DNA from: Aliivibrio sifiae
GTDB taxonomy: Bacteria > Pseudomonadota > Gammaproteobacteria > Enterobacterales > Vibrionaceae
Assembly (NCBI RefSeq): GCF_002954705.1
Contig: NZ_MSCO01000003.1
Coordinates: forward strand, 1 to 64,000
Reading direction: 5' to 3'
DNA length: 64,000 nt
A program made the translations under genes and the position numbers. Below, piece after piece: positions 54,951-64,000 of this stretch (its first letter is position 1; each line of letters opens with the position of its first letter). A model generated the notes under the pieces. That model was not told where the DNA came from. It did no database searches and saw only the letters and a list, made by a program, of their open reading frames with translations.

Positions 54951-55039
54951 TATCTGGAATTTGGGGGTTGTTTTCGTTTGTAGTTCAGTTGTTTAGTATT
55001 AGTTTTGAATGGGAGTGGAAAATATTTTTGGTTATATCT

Positions 55040-55068
55040 CTTGAAAATAAAATTACTGAGCCGCATAT
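55040..55068 (+). promoter_or_regulatory. Sigma-32 heat-shock promoter of the hsp20 gene
   Basis: CTTGAAA (55040-55046), 14-base spacer, CCGCATAT (55061-55068). This matches the sigma-32 consensus CTTGAAA-N13-15-CCCCATNT with one mismatch. It would start transcription near 55075 and give a leader of about 134 bases before the small heat-shock gene. Confidence 0.85.
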
Positions 55069-55180
55069 CTAATTATGAAGAGGATGCCGAAAGGGTCTTT
55101 TGAAAATGACTTGTCCAATATGGAAAGTCTTATAATTTGATAGAGGCAACTAAGGACCCAAGTTTGGGGTAGTTGTACTC

Positions 55181-55205
55181 ACTATTGCTTAAAGTAAAGG
55201 ATAGT
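55181..55205 (+). promoter_or_regulatory. ROSE-like RNA thermometer covering the hsp20 ribosome binding site
   Basis: ACTATTGCTT (55181-55190) pairs with AAGGATAGT (55197-55205) across a 6-base loop: nine base pairs with one bulged G. The TTGCT pairing to the AGGA Shine-Dalgarno with a bulged G is the hallmark of ROSE elements found before ibpA-type genes. The AAGGA lies 7 bases before ATG 55209. Upstream ACCCAAGTTTGGGGT (55156-55170) can form an accessory hairpin. Confidence 0.75.
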
Positions 55206-55208
55206 ATT

Positions 55209-55643
55209 ATGCGTAATGTAGATTTCACTCCACTGTACCGTTCAGCAATTGGTTTTGATCGTCTTTTCAATCTAATGGAAAACAACACGGCAAAAACAAA
55301 TGGCGGTTACCCTCCGTACAATATCGAGCAAAAATCAGAACATAACTACCGTATAACCATGGCGGTGGCTGGTTTTGCTGAAGAACAAATCGATTTAACT
55401 CAACATGAAAACATGCTGATTGTACGTGGTGAACGTCCTGATGCTGATGAAACTAAAACCTATTTATATCAAGGTATTGCAGAGCGTAATTTTGAGCGTA
55501 AATTCCAATTAGCGGATTACGTGAAAGTGGTGGGCGCAACCATGGAGAATGGTTTACTGCATGTTGATTTAGAACGTGAAATTCCAGAAGCGATGCAACC
55601 ACGTAAGATTGCGATTAACGGCAATAACTTACTGGAAAGCTAA
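55209..55643 (+). CDS. ibpA: Small heat-shock protein (IbpA family)
   Basis: 144 residues. Alpha-crystallin domain (about 35-128, [27 protein letters not shown]) with IEIN-like C-terminal IAING. N-terminus [20 protein letters not shown] is that of IbpA. Binds aggregating proteins under heat. I chose ATG 55209, the family start; the frame open to 55173 overlaps the leader hairpin. Controlled by the sigma-32 promoter and the leader element described at 55181. Confidence 0.95.
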   Translation: MRNVDFTPLYRSAIGFDRLFNLMENNTAKTNGGYPPYNIEQKSEHNYRITMAVAGFAEEQIDLTQHENMLIVRGERPDADETKTYLYQGIAERNFERKFQLADYVKVVGATMENGLLHVDLEREIPEAMQPRKIAINGNNLLES

Positions 55644-55670
55644 TCGTAGATTGGTAAGAATTTGAAATGA

Positions 55671-55697
55671 AGGCGCTGTGATAGCGCCTTTTTTGTG
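55671..55697 (+). terminator. Terminator of the hsp20 gene
   Basis: AAGGCGCT (55671-55678), 5-base loop, AGCGCCTT (55684-55691), then TTTT. Standard rho-independent terminator. Confidence 0.92.
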
Positions 55698-55735
55698 TCT
55701 GTATTTTATTACTGCGGGTCTTAGAAATAGTGATG

Positions 55736-55829
55736 ACTTATTGCTTTGGAATCACCAATGCTGTTTGTCATTGATGATCATTCAACACTTGATATTGCCA
55801 TTTGTTGGTGATGGAAAAGCAATGAGTCA
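55736..55829. repeat. Long imperfect inverted repeat between hsp20 and avtA
   Basis: Arms at 55736-55759 and 55806-55829 match at 20 of 24 positions as inverted copies (start GACTTATTGC, end GCAATGAGTC). The 46 bases between them carry TGATGATCA-type sequence and no gene. There is no T run, so it is not a simple terminator of avtA on the minus strand. Confidence 0.6.
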
Positions 55830-55845
55830 TGAGTACAGAGTTTAT

Positions 55846-57093
55846 CTACTCTGAATACGCCTTCAGCACTTCTTCTGCAATAATATCGATGCCTTTTTGC
55901 ATCATGGCTTCATCTTGTACGTAGTTCATGCGTAAGCATTGGTGAGCATGATCCCAACTGTCGTCTTGGCCGATAAAGAAATACTCTCCCGGAACAATTA
56001 ATACGCCACGTGCTTTCAAGCGTTTGTACAGTTCCATCGTTGTGATTGGCAGTTCATCAAACCATAGCCACAAGAAAATAGCGCCTTCAGGTTTATGAAT
56101 ACGAAAACGAGGATCGGTAATCGCGGTTTGTAGCATCTTAACTGCGGCTTGAGATTTATGGCGGTAGAAAGGCTGAATGACGTCTTCACTTAAACGTAAT
56201 AAATCACCCGACCTAATCATGTGCAGACCCAACGCAGGCCCCATGCTTCCCGGCGCTAAACTGATAATGCCGTTTAGATTGGTCATCGCTTCCGTCATTT
56301 TCTCATTGGCAATCACAATGCCACAGCGTAAACCTGGTAAACCTAACTTAGACAGACTCATGCATAGAATGGTGTTTTCATTCCAAAATGGCGTAACTTC
56401 TTCAAAGATAATATTAGGAAAAGGGGTGCCATAAGCATTATCGAGAATTAATGGAATATTATTTTCACGCGCTAGTTTATCCAGCTTAATCACTTCATCA
56501 TCAGTGATTACATTACCTGTAGGGTTTGTAGGGCGAGAAATACAGATAGCGCCAACAGAATCATTAACTTTTAGTTGGCTAAAATCGACGTGGTATTTAA
56601 ATAAACCGTTGTCGAGCAATTCAATCTCTGGACGATAAGAAATGAAGCTATCAACTTCTAACTCAGAATCGGCATAACCAATGTATTCAGGCGCGAGAGG
56701 TAATAAGATTTTCTTTTTAGAGCCGTCAGCGTAAGTACCCGCTAATAAATTGAATAAGCTAAAAAAAGCACTTTGAGAACCGTTAGTTAGGCTGATGTTT
56801 TTGGAACTGATATCCCAACCATAGGTCTCTTTAAGTAGTTTCGCCAATGCCTTTACAAAGCTGTCTTTGCCTTGTGGCCCATCATAGTTGGCCATTGCTG
56901 CTACTAATTCACCAGAATCGAGCATTTTTTGTGAGGCGTTTTTAAAGTAGTCGAGCATGGCGGGAATGCCTGCAGGGTTACCGCCACCGAGCATGATCGC
57001 GCCAGGGGTGCGTAAGCCATCATTTAGGTCATCCATTAATTGGGTGATCCCACTGTAACGAGTAAATTTTTCGCCAAATTGAGTAAACTTCAT
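55846..57093 (-). CDS. avtA: Valine-pyruvate aminotransferase
   Basis: 415 residues (E. coli AvtA 417). PLP-dependent class I aminotransferase exchanging alanine and valine with their oxo acids. Schiff-base lysine in SLSKLGLPGLRCG; the family N-terminus TQFGEKFTRYSGITQLMDDLNDG and MLGGGNPA are clear. Single leftward gene, divergent from glyQ. With ilvE absent from the ilv operon here, this enzyme may help make valine. Confidence 0.95.
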   Translation of the reverse strand: MKFTQFGEKFTRYSGITQLMDDLNDGLRTPGAIMLGGGNPAGIPAMLDYFKNASQKMLDSGELVAAMANYDGPQGKDSFVKALAKLLKETYGWDISSKNISLTNGSQSAFFSLFNLLAGTYADGSKKKILLPLAPEYIGYADSELEVDSFISYRPEIELLDNGLFKYHVDFSQLKVNDSVGAICISRPTNPTGNVITDDEVIKLDKLARENNIPLILDNAYGTPFPNIIFEEVTPFWNENTILCMSLSKLGLPGLRCGIVIANEKMTEAMTNLNGIISLAPGSMGPALGLHMIRSGDLLRLSEDVIQPFYRHKSQAAVKMLQTAITDPRFRIHKPEGAIFLWLWFDELPITTMELYKRLKARGVLIVPGEYFFIGQDDSWDHAHQCLRMNYVQDEAMMQKGIDIIAEEVLKAYSE

Positions 57094-57311
57094 TACGACT
57101 ACCGTGATAATTAGAGAGTGGATGTATTGATTGTTTTAACAACATACCTCAACACCAAACAGAGATAAAGAGCCAAGATAGGCTCTTATTTCATTGCTTA
57201 GGCCGTAAACTGAAAGTGAATTTTGAGAAAGTGCTTATTTTTGCTACTCCCAAAGGGGTCTGCGAGGTATACTTCTTGGTTATATTTATCAACCATCGCG
57301 CGAATTAAATT

Positions 57312-58244
57312 ATGCAAAAATACGATATCAAAACCTTCCAGGGAATGATCCTCGCGCTGCAGGATTATTGGGCACAACAAGGTTGTACGATTGTACAGCC
57401 ATTAGATATGGAAGTGGGCGCAGGTACGTCTCACCCAATGACATGTCTGCGTGCACTTGGCCCAGAGCCAATGGCTACCGCTTATGTTCAACCATCTCGT
57501 CGTCCTACGGATGGCCGTTATGGTGAAAACCCTAACCGTCTGCAGCACTACTATCAATTTCAGGTAGCGTTAAAGCCTTCTCCAGATAACATTCAAGAGC
57601 TGTACTTAGGTTCTTTAGAAGTGCTTGGTATCGATCCTCTTGTTCATGATATTCGTTTCGTAGAAGACAACTGGGAAAACCCAACATTGGGCGCTTGGGG
57701 TCTAGGCTGGGAAATCTGGCTAAACGGTATGGAAGTAACGCAATTTACTTACTTCCAACAAGTTGGTGGCCTTGAGTGTAAACCAGTTACTGGTGAAATC
57801 ACTTACGGTATTGAGCGTCTTGCTATGTACATTCAAGAAGTAGATTCGGTTTACGATCTTGTATGGAACCATGGTCCTCAAGGTGTAGTTACTTACGGTG
57901 ATATTTTCCACCAAAACGAAGTTGAGCAATCGACTTACAACTTTGAACACGCAGACGTTGATTTCCTATTTGGTTTCTTCGATCAGTGTGAGAAAGAATG
58001 TAAAGAATTGCTTGAGCTTGAAAAGCCGCTACCTCTTCCAGCGTACGAGCGCATTCTAAAAGCAGGTCATGCATTCAACCTGTTAGATGCTCGTAAAGCT
58101 ATCTCAGTAACTGAGCGTCAGCGTTACATTCTTCGTATTCGTAACCTAACTAAATCGGTTGCTGAAGCATACTATGCATCACGTGAAGCGCTAGGCTTCC
58201 CTATGTGTCGTTCTAATAAACCGACAGCAACTGAGGAGAAGTAA
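57312..58244 (+). CDS. glyQ: Glycyl-tRNA synthetase alpha subunit
   Basis: 310 residues. Catalytic subunit of the tetrameric alpha2beta2 GlyRS. N-terminal [43 protein letters not shown] and [11 protein letters not shown]-like regions. Two bases before glyS. A hairpin AAGAGCC/GGCTCTT lies at 57167-57187 in the divergent region; no T run follows, so it is not a clear terminator. Confidence 0.97.
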   Translation: MQKYDIKTFQGMILALQDYWAQQGCTIVQPLDMEVGAGTSHPMTCLRALGPEPMATAYVQPSRRPTDGRYGENPNRLQHYYQFQVALKPSPDNIQELYLGSLEVLGIDPLVHDIRFVEDNWENPTLGAWGLGWEIWLNGMEVTQFTYFQQVGGLECKPVTGEITYGIERLAMYIQEVDSVYDLVWNHGPQGVVTYGDIFHQNEVEQSTYNFEHADVDFLFGFFDQCEKECKELLELEKPLPLPAYERILKAGHAFNLLDARKAISVTERQRYILRIRNLTKSVAEAYYASREALGFPMCRSNKPTATEEK

Positions 58245-58246
58245 TC

Positions 58247-60328
58247 ATGGCGAAGAATTTTCTAATCGAATTAGGTACTGAAGAGCTTCCACCAAAAGCA
58301 CTTCGTTCATTAGCTGAAGCGTTTGCTGCTAACTTTGAAGCTGGCCTTAAAGCGGCTGATTTAGCACACCAAGGTGTTAAATGGTATGCAACGCCTCGTC
58401 GTTTAGCGCTTAAAGTGGCTGAGTTAGACGAAGGCCAAGCAGACAAAATCGTTGAAAAACGTGGTCCTGCAATTGCGTCTGCATTTGATGCTGACGGTAA
58501 TCCGACTAAAGCAGCTCAAGGTTGGACTCGTGGTAATGGTATTACTGTAGAACAAGCTGAGCGTCTAAAAACAGACAAAGGCGAATGGTTACTTCATAAA
58601 GAAGCAGTTAAAGGTCAACCGGTACAAGAGCTTATTGTTGAACTAGCAGCAAAAGCACTTGCTGGCTTACCAATTCCTAAAGCGATGCGCTGGGGTAACT
58701 CAGACATTCAATTTATTCGTCCAGTGAAAACACTGACTATCCTATTGGGTGATGAATTAGTTGAAGGTTCTATCCTAGGTGTTGCTTCTGCTCGTACTAT
58801 CCGTGGTCACCGTTTCATGGGTGAAAGCGAGTTTACGATTGATTCTGCTGACCAATACCCTGCGATCTTAGAAGAGCGCGGTAAAGTAATGGCTGACTAC
58901 GATGCGCGTAAAGCGATCATCCTTGCTGATGCTCAAAAAGCAGCTCAAGAAGTGGGTGGTATTGCGGATCTAGAAGATGAATTAGTTGAAGAAGTAACGT
59001 CTCTGGTTGAATGGCCTGTTGTATTAACGGCTAAGTTCGAGCAAGAGTTCTTAAACGTTCCTTCAGAAGCGCTAGTTTACACAATGAAGGGTGATCAAAA
59101 GTACTTCCCAGTATACGATCAAGAGAAGAACTTACTTCCTAACTTCATCTTTGTTACTAACATTGAATCTAAAGAGCCTCGTCACATTATCGAAGGTAAT
59201 GAGAAAGTGGTTCGTCCGCGTCTTGCTGATGCTGAATTCTTCTTCAATACAGACCGTAAGCGTCCGCTTATCGACCGTCTGCCTGAACTAGAGCAAGCTA
59301 TCTTCCAGAAGCAATTGGGCACAATCAAAGACAAAACAGACCGTATTACTGAGCTTGCTGGCTACATCGCTGAGCAAATCGGTGCAGATGTTGAGAAATC
59401 TCAACGTGCAGGTCTACTTGCTAAATGTGACTTAATGACATCAATGGTATTTGAATTTACAGATACACAAGGTGTTATGGGTATGCACTACGCAACACAT
59501 GATGGTGAAGATTCTCAAGTCGCATTAGCGCTTTACGAGCAATATATGCCTCGTTTTGCTGGTGATGATCTACCAAGTACTGATGTATCTGCATCTGTAG
59601 CAATGGCAGATAAGCTAGATACACTTGTGGGTATCTTCGGCATTGGTCAAGCACCAAAAGGTTCTGACCCATTTGCACTTCGTCGTGCTGCACTGGGTAT
59701 CCTACGTATCATCGTTGAAAAAGATTACAACTTAGACCTAGTTGATCTAGTGGCTAAAGCGCAATCTTTATTTGCGCTAGAAGATGGGTCAACTAAGCTA
59801 ACGAATGCAAACGTAGACACTGACGTAATTGATTTCATGCTAGGTCGTTTCCGTGCATGGTACCAAGATGAAGGTTTCAGCGTAGACATCATCCAAGCGG
59901 TACTTGCTCGTCGTCCGACTAAGCCTGCTGATTTTGATAAGCGTGTGAAAGCAGTATCTCACTTCCGTGAACTAGACGCTGCTGAATCTTTAGCGGCTGC
60001 GAATAAGCGTGTAGGTAATATCCTTGCGAAATTCGATGGCGAACTGGCTCAAGAAATCGATCTTGCTCTTCTTCAAGAAGACGCAGAGAAAGTCTTGGCT
60101 GAGAAAGTTGAGATCCTAGCGGAAGCACTAGAACCTGTATTTATGGCTGGTAACTACCAAGAAGCATTAAGCCGCTTAGCTGAGCTACGTGAGCCTGTTG
60201 ATGCTTTCTTTGATGGTGTGATGGTTATGGCTGATGATGAAGCGCTTAAGATTAACCGCCTAACATTGCTTAACAAACTACGTAACTTATTCTTAGATAT
60301 TGCTGATATTTCTCTTCTTCAAAAATAG
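58247..60328 (+). CDS. glyS: Glycyl-tRNA synthetase beta subunit
   Basis: 693 residues. tRNA-binding subunit with the N-terminal ATP-grasp-like and HD domains and a C-terminal DALR-like helical domain. N-terminus [19 protein letters not shown] is typical; [12 protein letters not shown] and [18 protein letters not shown] are family segments. Translated directly after glyQ (2-base gap) and followed by a strong terminator at 60348. Confidence 0.97.
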   Translation: MAKNFLIELGTEELPPKALRSLAEAFAANFEAGLKAADLAHQGVKWYATPRRLALKVAELDEGQADKIVEKRGPAIASAFDADGNPTKAAQGWTRGNGITVEQAERLKTDKGEWLLHKEAVKGQPVQELIVELAAKALAGLPIPKAMRWGNSDIQFIRPVKTLTILLGDELVEGSILGVASARTIRGHRFMGESEFTIDSADQYPAILEERGKVMADYDARKAIILADAQKAAQEVGGIADLEDELVEEVTSLVEWPVVLTAKFEQEFLNVPSEALVYTMKGDQKYFPVYDQEKNLLPNFIFVTNIESKEPRHIIEGNEKVVRPRLADAEFFFNTDRKRPLIDRLPELEQAIFQKQLGTIKDKTDRITELAGYIAEQIGADVEKSQRAGLLAKCDLMTSMVFEFTDTQGVMGMHYATHDGEDSQVALALYEQYMPRFAGDDLPSTDVSASVAMADKLDTLVGIFGIGQAPKGSDPFALRRAALGILRIIVEKDYNLDLVDLVAKAQSLFALEDGSTKLTNANVDTDVIDFMLGRFRAWYQDEGFSVDIIQAVLARRPTKPADFDKRVKAVSHFRELDAAESLAAANKRVGNILAKFDGELAQEIDLALLQEDAEKVLAEKVEILAEALEPVFMAGNYQEALSRLAELREPVDAFFDGVMVMADDEALKINRLTLLNKLRNLFLDIADISLLQK

Positions 60329-60347
60329 AAATTCATATATCTGATGA

Positions 60348-60376
60348 AATACCTCGCTCTGGCGAGGTATTTTTTG
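60348..60376 (+). terminator. Terminator of glyQS
   Basis: AATACCTCGC (60348-60357), 4-base loop, GCGAGGTATT (60362-60371), then T residues. Beyond it, AATTTTCGAAAATT (60388-60401) is a perfect 14-base palindrome with no known role. Confidence 0.92.
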
Positions 60377-60471
60377 TCTAAATATCGAATTTTCGAAAAT
60401 TAGAGGTTAATTATATAGCGAACAGTGACTACAATTGACATTCTTCTCTTTATATTAGGCTGCTGATTTCG

Positions 60472-62109
60472 ATGAAATTATCTGTGTGCGCAACGCTTAT
60501 CTCCCTTTCTCTTATGGTTGGGTGTCAAAGTACCTTATTACCATCTACGGATAATGCAAATTCTTCTTCACAGAATACTCCTGTAGTCTCAAGTGATTCG
60601 ACGAATCAAGTCAGTGTATGTCCTTCATTGGGCATTCAACCTGTGACGGTTACCGTTTCAGAATTGTGGTCAGAAGGCGCGGTCGTCACAGATGCTTACT
60701 CTGGCAACATTGCTCAAGTGAAGGATGGTCAGATAACACTAACACCAAGCCGTCATAGTGGTGGATTACTGTTATTAGAATCAAACTCGGTACAGGAAGT
60801 TGAAGCAAAGAAGAACCATTTCCAATGGAAGAGTGCCACGTTTTATCATATCGCAACTGATCGTTTTTATAATGGAAACAGTTGGAATGACCACAGTTAT
60901 GGTCGTCAAACCTCAGCACAAGGTTTTAAAGGCGGTGATATTGCAGGGTTAACGCAAAAACTGGATTACTTAGCTGAGCTAGGCGTTGATGTACTTTGGC
61001 TTTCGACACCATTAGAGCAAGTTCATGGCTGGCTTCCTGGAAAAAATGGCAATACACCAGAATACCCATACGCAGGTGGTGCCACATTAGATTGGACACA
61101 GCTTGATACAAATATGGGATCAGAGCAAGAGATGAGAACCTTTATCGATTCAGCTCATCAATTGGGAATGCGAGTGGTGTGGAGTATTGATACCGTTCCT
61201 TCTCAACCAAGCCTTGCCGATTTACAGCAATTCTCTATTCAACCTAAAGACAGCAGTGAACTGCCAAGTTACTGGAATGATTGGCATCCAAAAGAAGATC
61301 AGAATCTAACGCATTATTTAGATGCATTTAAAGGTGAAGATGGTCAGGTCCCACAATGGTGGTCTTCTGATTGGTTTAATCTAAATTATGAAGGGGTAGT
61401 GTCAACACCAATCTTCTTTACTAATAAACCGACAACTGCAGTGAGCCAAGTCAGTCAGGATAAATACACATTATTAACACAATGGGTGACTGAATGGGTA
61501 ACCAAGTTTGGTATTGATGGCATTGTTTTAGCTCAATCAACGCCTAAGTTAACAAAACAATTTGAAGAACAAGGCAGTAAGGCATTTGAAGCATGGAAGA
61601 AAGACAATCAATATAAAGCGCTTGAAGGGGCTTCTTTTATTGTGGTCGATTTAGAAAATAATAACCATTTTATCCATCAAAAACAGTCAATTAATCCTGC
61701 TGAAAAACAATGTTTAACGTCATTAAATTATCAAATTGGTACTTCAGAGGAAAATGATGTATCAACATTAACATGGTTTGATAAAGATAAAAAACCAGAA
61801 TTAAGCTCTGAGAATTACGCTCAATATCGCGATGCTGCATCAACCTTATTGTTGTCTAAAGGCCGTGTTTCTGTGTGGTATGGTGATGAAAGCGCTAAAG
61901 CTGGAGATTTGTATAGCATGATGAACTGGGATGAAATGACAGGAAAAAACAGGACATTAGCGGCTCACTGGAAGAAGTTACTTACATTTAGAAGCAATCA
62001 TTCCTCTATTTCACAAGGTGAAAGCCAGGTTATTAAGCAAGAGCCTTACTATGCTTTTATACGTAAAAACGATACTGATAAAGTGATGGTTGTTTATACG
62101 GGAGAGTAG
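60472..62109 (+). CDS. MalS-like GH13 lipoprotein lacking catalytic residues
   Basis: 545 residues. Lipoprotein signal 1-17 with lipobox LMVGC (Cys18), then a Ser/Thr-rich linker. From about 115 it aligns with the MalS group of GH13 alpha-amylases (WLSTPLEQVHGW, LDTNMGSEQEMRTFIDSAHQ). The barrel motifs are degraded: the usual GFRVD with the nucleophile Asp reads GIVLA (Ala354); the acid Glu region is VVDLE; the NH of region I is absent; SSHD reads TWFD (Asp437 kept). Likely an inactive, carbohydrate-binding or structural protein of the outer membrane. Confidence 0.8.
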   Translation: MKLSVCATLISLSLMVGCQSTLLPSTDNANSSSQNTPVVSSDSTNQVSVCPSLGIQPVTVTVSELWSEGAVVTDAYSGNIAQVKDGQITLTPSRHSGGLLLLESNSVQEVEAKKNHFQWKSATFYHIATDRFYNGNSWNDHSYGRQTSAQGFKGGDIAGLTQKLDYLAELGVDVLWLSTPLEQVHGWLPGKNGNTPEYPYAGGATLDWTQLDTNMGSEQEMRTFIDSAHQLGMRVVWSIDTVPSQPSLADLQQFSIQPKDSSELPSYWNDWHPKEDQNLTHYLDAFKGEDGQVPQWWSSDWFNLNYEGVVSTPIFFTNKPTTAVSQVSQDKYTLLTQWVTEWVTKFGIDGIVLAQSTPKLTKQFEEQGSKAFEAWKKDNQYKALEGASFIVVDLENNNHFIHQKQSINPAEKQCLTSLNYQIGTSEENDVSTLTWFDKDKKPELSSENYAQYRDAASTLLLSKGRVSVWYGDESAKAGDLYSMMNWDEMTGKNRTLAAHWKKLLTFRSNHSSISQGESQVIKQEPYYAFIRKNDTDKVMVVYTGE

Positions 62110-62260
62110 AACTCTCATGCTGTATTTCTTGTGTCATCAAAGTTTAATAACATCAGGATCAGAGTGTGATACTAGACACATAGCTTTTGATGTAGAGGTG
62201 ATAATCTAGAGCTAGAATTAGTTGTATTGGTAGATGTTTCTTAAAGGATAGGAGCTTATC

Positions 62261-62521
62261 ATGACTCGTTTTTTAGCTATCTCACCGCAAAGTCAGTGTT
62301 ATCTATTTACCGTAGCGTTAGGACTTAATTTATTGGGTATGGTATTAACTGATATGTGGGTACCTATGGTGGTTGGGGCTATTGTGACAACTGGGCTTTC
62401 TGTTGATGCTTGGGTCCGTGTTCATTATGTATTGCCAATGAAAAAAGAAATGCGCAATTTGCAACACGAAATAGAAAGCATTCAAAAGCAAGTTCGAGAC
62501 ATCAGTACGCAAACTCAATAA
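62261..62521 (+). CDS. Small membrane protein with coiled coil, function unknown
   Basis: 86 residues. Two hydrophobic segments (about 13-32 and 35-52) followed by a charged, heptad-like C-terminus (KKEMRNLQHEIESIQKQVRD, about 62-81). AGGAG-like site precedes ATG 62261. I do not recognise a family. It is convergent with tusA across a bidirectional terminator. A coiled coil on a membrane anchor suggests an assembly or scaffold role but this is a guess. Confidence 0.65.
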   Translation: MTRFLAISPQSQCYLFTVALGLNLLGMVLTDMWVPMVVGAIVTTGLSVDAWVRVHYVLPMKKEMRNLQHEIESIQKQVRDISTQTQ

Positions 62522-62525
62522 ATAG

Positions 62526-62556
62526 AATAAAGGCGATCAATGCGGTCGCCTTTATT
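62526..62556. terminator. Bidirectional terminator between 62261 gene and tusA
   Basis: AATAAAGGCGA (62526-62536) and TCGCCTTTATT (62546-62556) are a perfect 11-bp inverted repeat with a 9-base loop between two convergent genes. Confidence 0.85.
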
Positions 62557-62561
62557 GCTTC

Positions 62562-62813
62562 TTAAACTGATAATCCTTTTCGGATCAAAAATCGATAAGG
62601 GAGGGTATCTGTCTCTTCTGCAAGTAACTCATGATCCATAAAGCGGCAAAAGCTTGGAATATCACGAGTGGTGGATGGGTCATCTGCTTTAATTAGCAGA
62701 GTCTCGCCATCTTGCATCTGTCGGATTGTTTTTCTAACCATCATGACAGGCTCAGGGCAGCGTAATCCTTCCGCTTCTAGTGTTTGGGTTGCTGTATCAA
62801 AGTTGATGGTCAT
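62562..62813 (-). CDS. tusA: Sulfur-carrier protein TusA
   Basis: 83 residues. TusA takes sulfur from IscS and passes it to TusBCD for 2-thiouridine in tRNA. The catalytic Cys19 lies in [16 protein letters not shown], the family signature CPEP. Leftward single gene. It matches the VcA/Vibrio SirA-like group in length; the older name SirA comes from a Salmonella regulator of the same symbol and should not be confused. Confidence 0.93.
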   Translation of the reverse strand: MTINFDTATQTLEAEGLRCPEPVMMVRKTIRQMQDGETLLIKADDPSTTRDIPSFCRFMDHELLAEETDTLPYRFLIRKGLSV

Positions 62814-62997
62814 TGCTGTATCTCTTTACAATTAAAGGCGACCAAGATCATACTGCTGTAAAAAAAATAATCAATACACATTGGCAAAGAACTGAAAAGA
62901 GAGTAATTTATTTATTAACAATACATTAACATTTGACGGTTAACGTATTGTTTTAAATGTTCTTGGTTATAGAAAAAGTAATAGAAGGATCGCCATT

Positions 62998-63189
62998 ATG
63001 CTTACTCAAATAGATCGCTTAACTATTTATTGTGTTCTTTGTTTTGTTACGATTTGTTCGTTAGTGCTGCGCACACCAGAAGATATTAACCTTTTCCCTT
63101 TAATTAGCCTTGCCTCCGTTATGGTTGCTCTTACTATCGAACTAAAAACATGGTCAGAAAGTGAAGCAGCAGAAGAGCAAGATTATTAA
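62998..63189 (+). CDS. Small two-helix membrane protein, function unknown
   Basis: 63 residues. Two hydrophobic segments (about 7-25 and 31-50) and an acidic tail (SESEAAEEQDY). AAGGA precedes ATG 62998 at 9 bases. No family recognised. It stands alone between the divergent tusA and the LysR gene. Confidence 0.6.
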   Translation: MLTQIDRLTIYCVLCFVTICSLVLRTPEDINLFPLISLASVMVALTIELKTWSESEAAEEQDY

Positions 63190-63352
63190 TCCAGAATTAA
63201 TACAATAAAAGATAACACACACTTAATTTTCCCGTCTCTTTATCATTCTTAACCCCAAACTAAGAAGTGAATAAATTGCGGGATTTTTTTTATTTTAAAA
63301 ACCGTTAAACTACTTATTCGACCATTCGGTTATTTCAGATATAGGTTAGGTA

Positions 63353-64000
63353 ATGGAACTAGAAGAAGTGTATCGCCGTGATTTAAATTTACTTATCGCA
63401 CTCAAAGTTTTATTAGAAGAAAACAGCGTAAGCCAAGCTGCGATCAGATTGAATTTAAGTCAATCGGCAATGAGTCGAGTATTAGGTCGATTACGTGACT
63501 TGCTTGGTGACCCATTATTTACACGTCAGGGACAACATTTAGTCCCAACACAAAAAGCTTTGGAGATTAATACTCAAATTAATCAACCATTAGAGTCACT
63601 TCGCCAATTGCTTACTCCAAGTGATTTCACACCAATGCATTGCGAACAACACTTTTTGATTGCAACCACTGACTACGCAATGCAAACCATCTTGCCTTAT
63701 GCGTTACCTAAAATTTATGAGCAAGCGCCGAATATTTCATTAGAATTTACCTCTCTAAATCATGAGAATTTGTTTAAACAACTGAGTACGGAAAAGGTGG
63801 ATATGGCGATCTGTCGTCCGATAGGATCTGTGTCTCCATTAAAACAGGATGTGTTAGGCCAAGTTGGGGTACTGTGCTTACTTTCAAAAAATCATCCGCT
63901 TTCAGGCTCTCGCTTAACCTTAGATGATTATTTGTCATTACCTCATGCGATGATTGCAATTAGTGATGGTGTAAAAGCGTTATTGGATAATGCGTTATTA
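63353..64000 (+). CDS. LysR-family transcriptional regulator (cut by the window end)
   Basis: 216 codons are visible and the frame is still open at 64000. N-terminal winged helix-turn-helix (about 8-68, RRDLNLLIALKVLLEENSVS then SQAAIRLNLSQSAMSRVLGR and DPLFTRQG) and part of the effector domain (from about 92). GGTTAGG precedes ATG 63353. Target and ligand unknown. LysR proteins are often divergent from their targets, but the gene to the left (62998) is co-oriented. Confidence 0.88.
   Translation, partial: MELEEVYRRDLNLLIALKVLLEENSVSQAAIRLNLSQSAMSRVLGRLRDLLGDPLFTRQGQHLVPTQKALEINTQINQPLESLRQLLTPSDFTPMHCEQHFLIATTDYAMQTILPYALPKIYEQAPNISLEFTSLNHENLFKQLSTEKVDMAICRPIGSVSPLKQDVLGQVGVLCLLSKNHPLSGSRLTLDDYLSLPHAMIAISDGVKALLDNALL

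Noticed and set aside
60435-60460. TTGACA upstream of the MalS-like gene as a clear promoter
   Set aside because: No -10 box stands at 16-18 bases; the nearest TATATT is at 10.

Overview
The window is a low-GC stretch of core chromosome around the replication origin of a marine gammaproteobacterium of the Vibrionaceae. Protein sequences, the mnmG-oriC-mioC layout, and the gene order def-fmt-rsmB-trkA-trkH, yihD/srkA/dsbA and dnaA-dnaN-recF-gyrB all point to the primary chromosome of an Aliivibrio, most likely A. (Vibrio) fischeri. The species name is an inference from memory of the family, not from a search.

Layout, left to right. 1-240: tandem promoters and boxA leader of an rRNA operon transcribed leftward out of the window (the 16S gene itself is outside). 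341-7679: gamma-carbonic anhydrase-like protein, a DUF1488-type protein, aroE, tsaC, purEK behind a PurR box, then a leftward set (zinc-ribbon protein, smg, dprA, LysM protein). 7797-13552: rightward def-fmt-rsmB-trkA-trkH (translation start and end, rRNA methylation, K+ uptake). 13627-15162: two leftward genes, a PAQR/hemolysin III-like membrane protein and an Spo0M-like protein. 15240-15610: an unexplained small transcription unit with a 55-codon ORF and a strong terminator. 15689-19361: yihD, ccoG, srkA, dsbA. 19436-21919: yihG-like acyltransferase and comM, leftward. 22106-27630: ilvL attenuator and ilvGMDA (no ilvE). 27908: cold-shock protein with a structured leader. 28268-36779: glmU and the full F1Fo ATP synthase operon atpIBEFHAGDC, leftward. 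36969-41184: parB, parA, rsmG, mnmG, leftward. 41185-41606: oriC. 41607-45922: mioC, mnmE, yidC, yidD, rnpA, rpmH, leftward. 46107-48416: a cystine-type amino-acid ABC transporter, leftward. 48711-54782: dnaA-dnaN-recF-gyrB, rightward. 55209: small heat-shock protein behind a sigma-32 promoter and a ROSE-like hairpin. 55846-60328: avtA (leftward), glyQS (rightward). 60472-63189: a MalS-like lipoprotein that has lost catalytic residues, tusA and two small membrane proteins. 63353-end: the start of a LysR regulator.

Nearly everything is housekeeping: replication initiation and segregation (dnaA, dnaN, oriC, parAB, a parS-like site in recF), energy supply, membrane protein insertion, tRNA modification and branched-chain amino acid synthesis. 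I see no phage, transposon, CRISPR array, defence island or tRNA gene. The less ordinary items are the 15.4-kb small ORF unit, the inactive-looking amylase homologue, the heat- and cold-responsive RNA leaders, the phased GATC repeats of the origin, and several intergenic inverted repeats.
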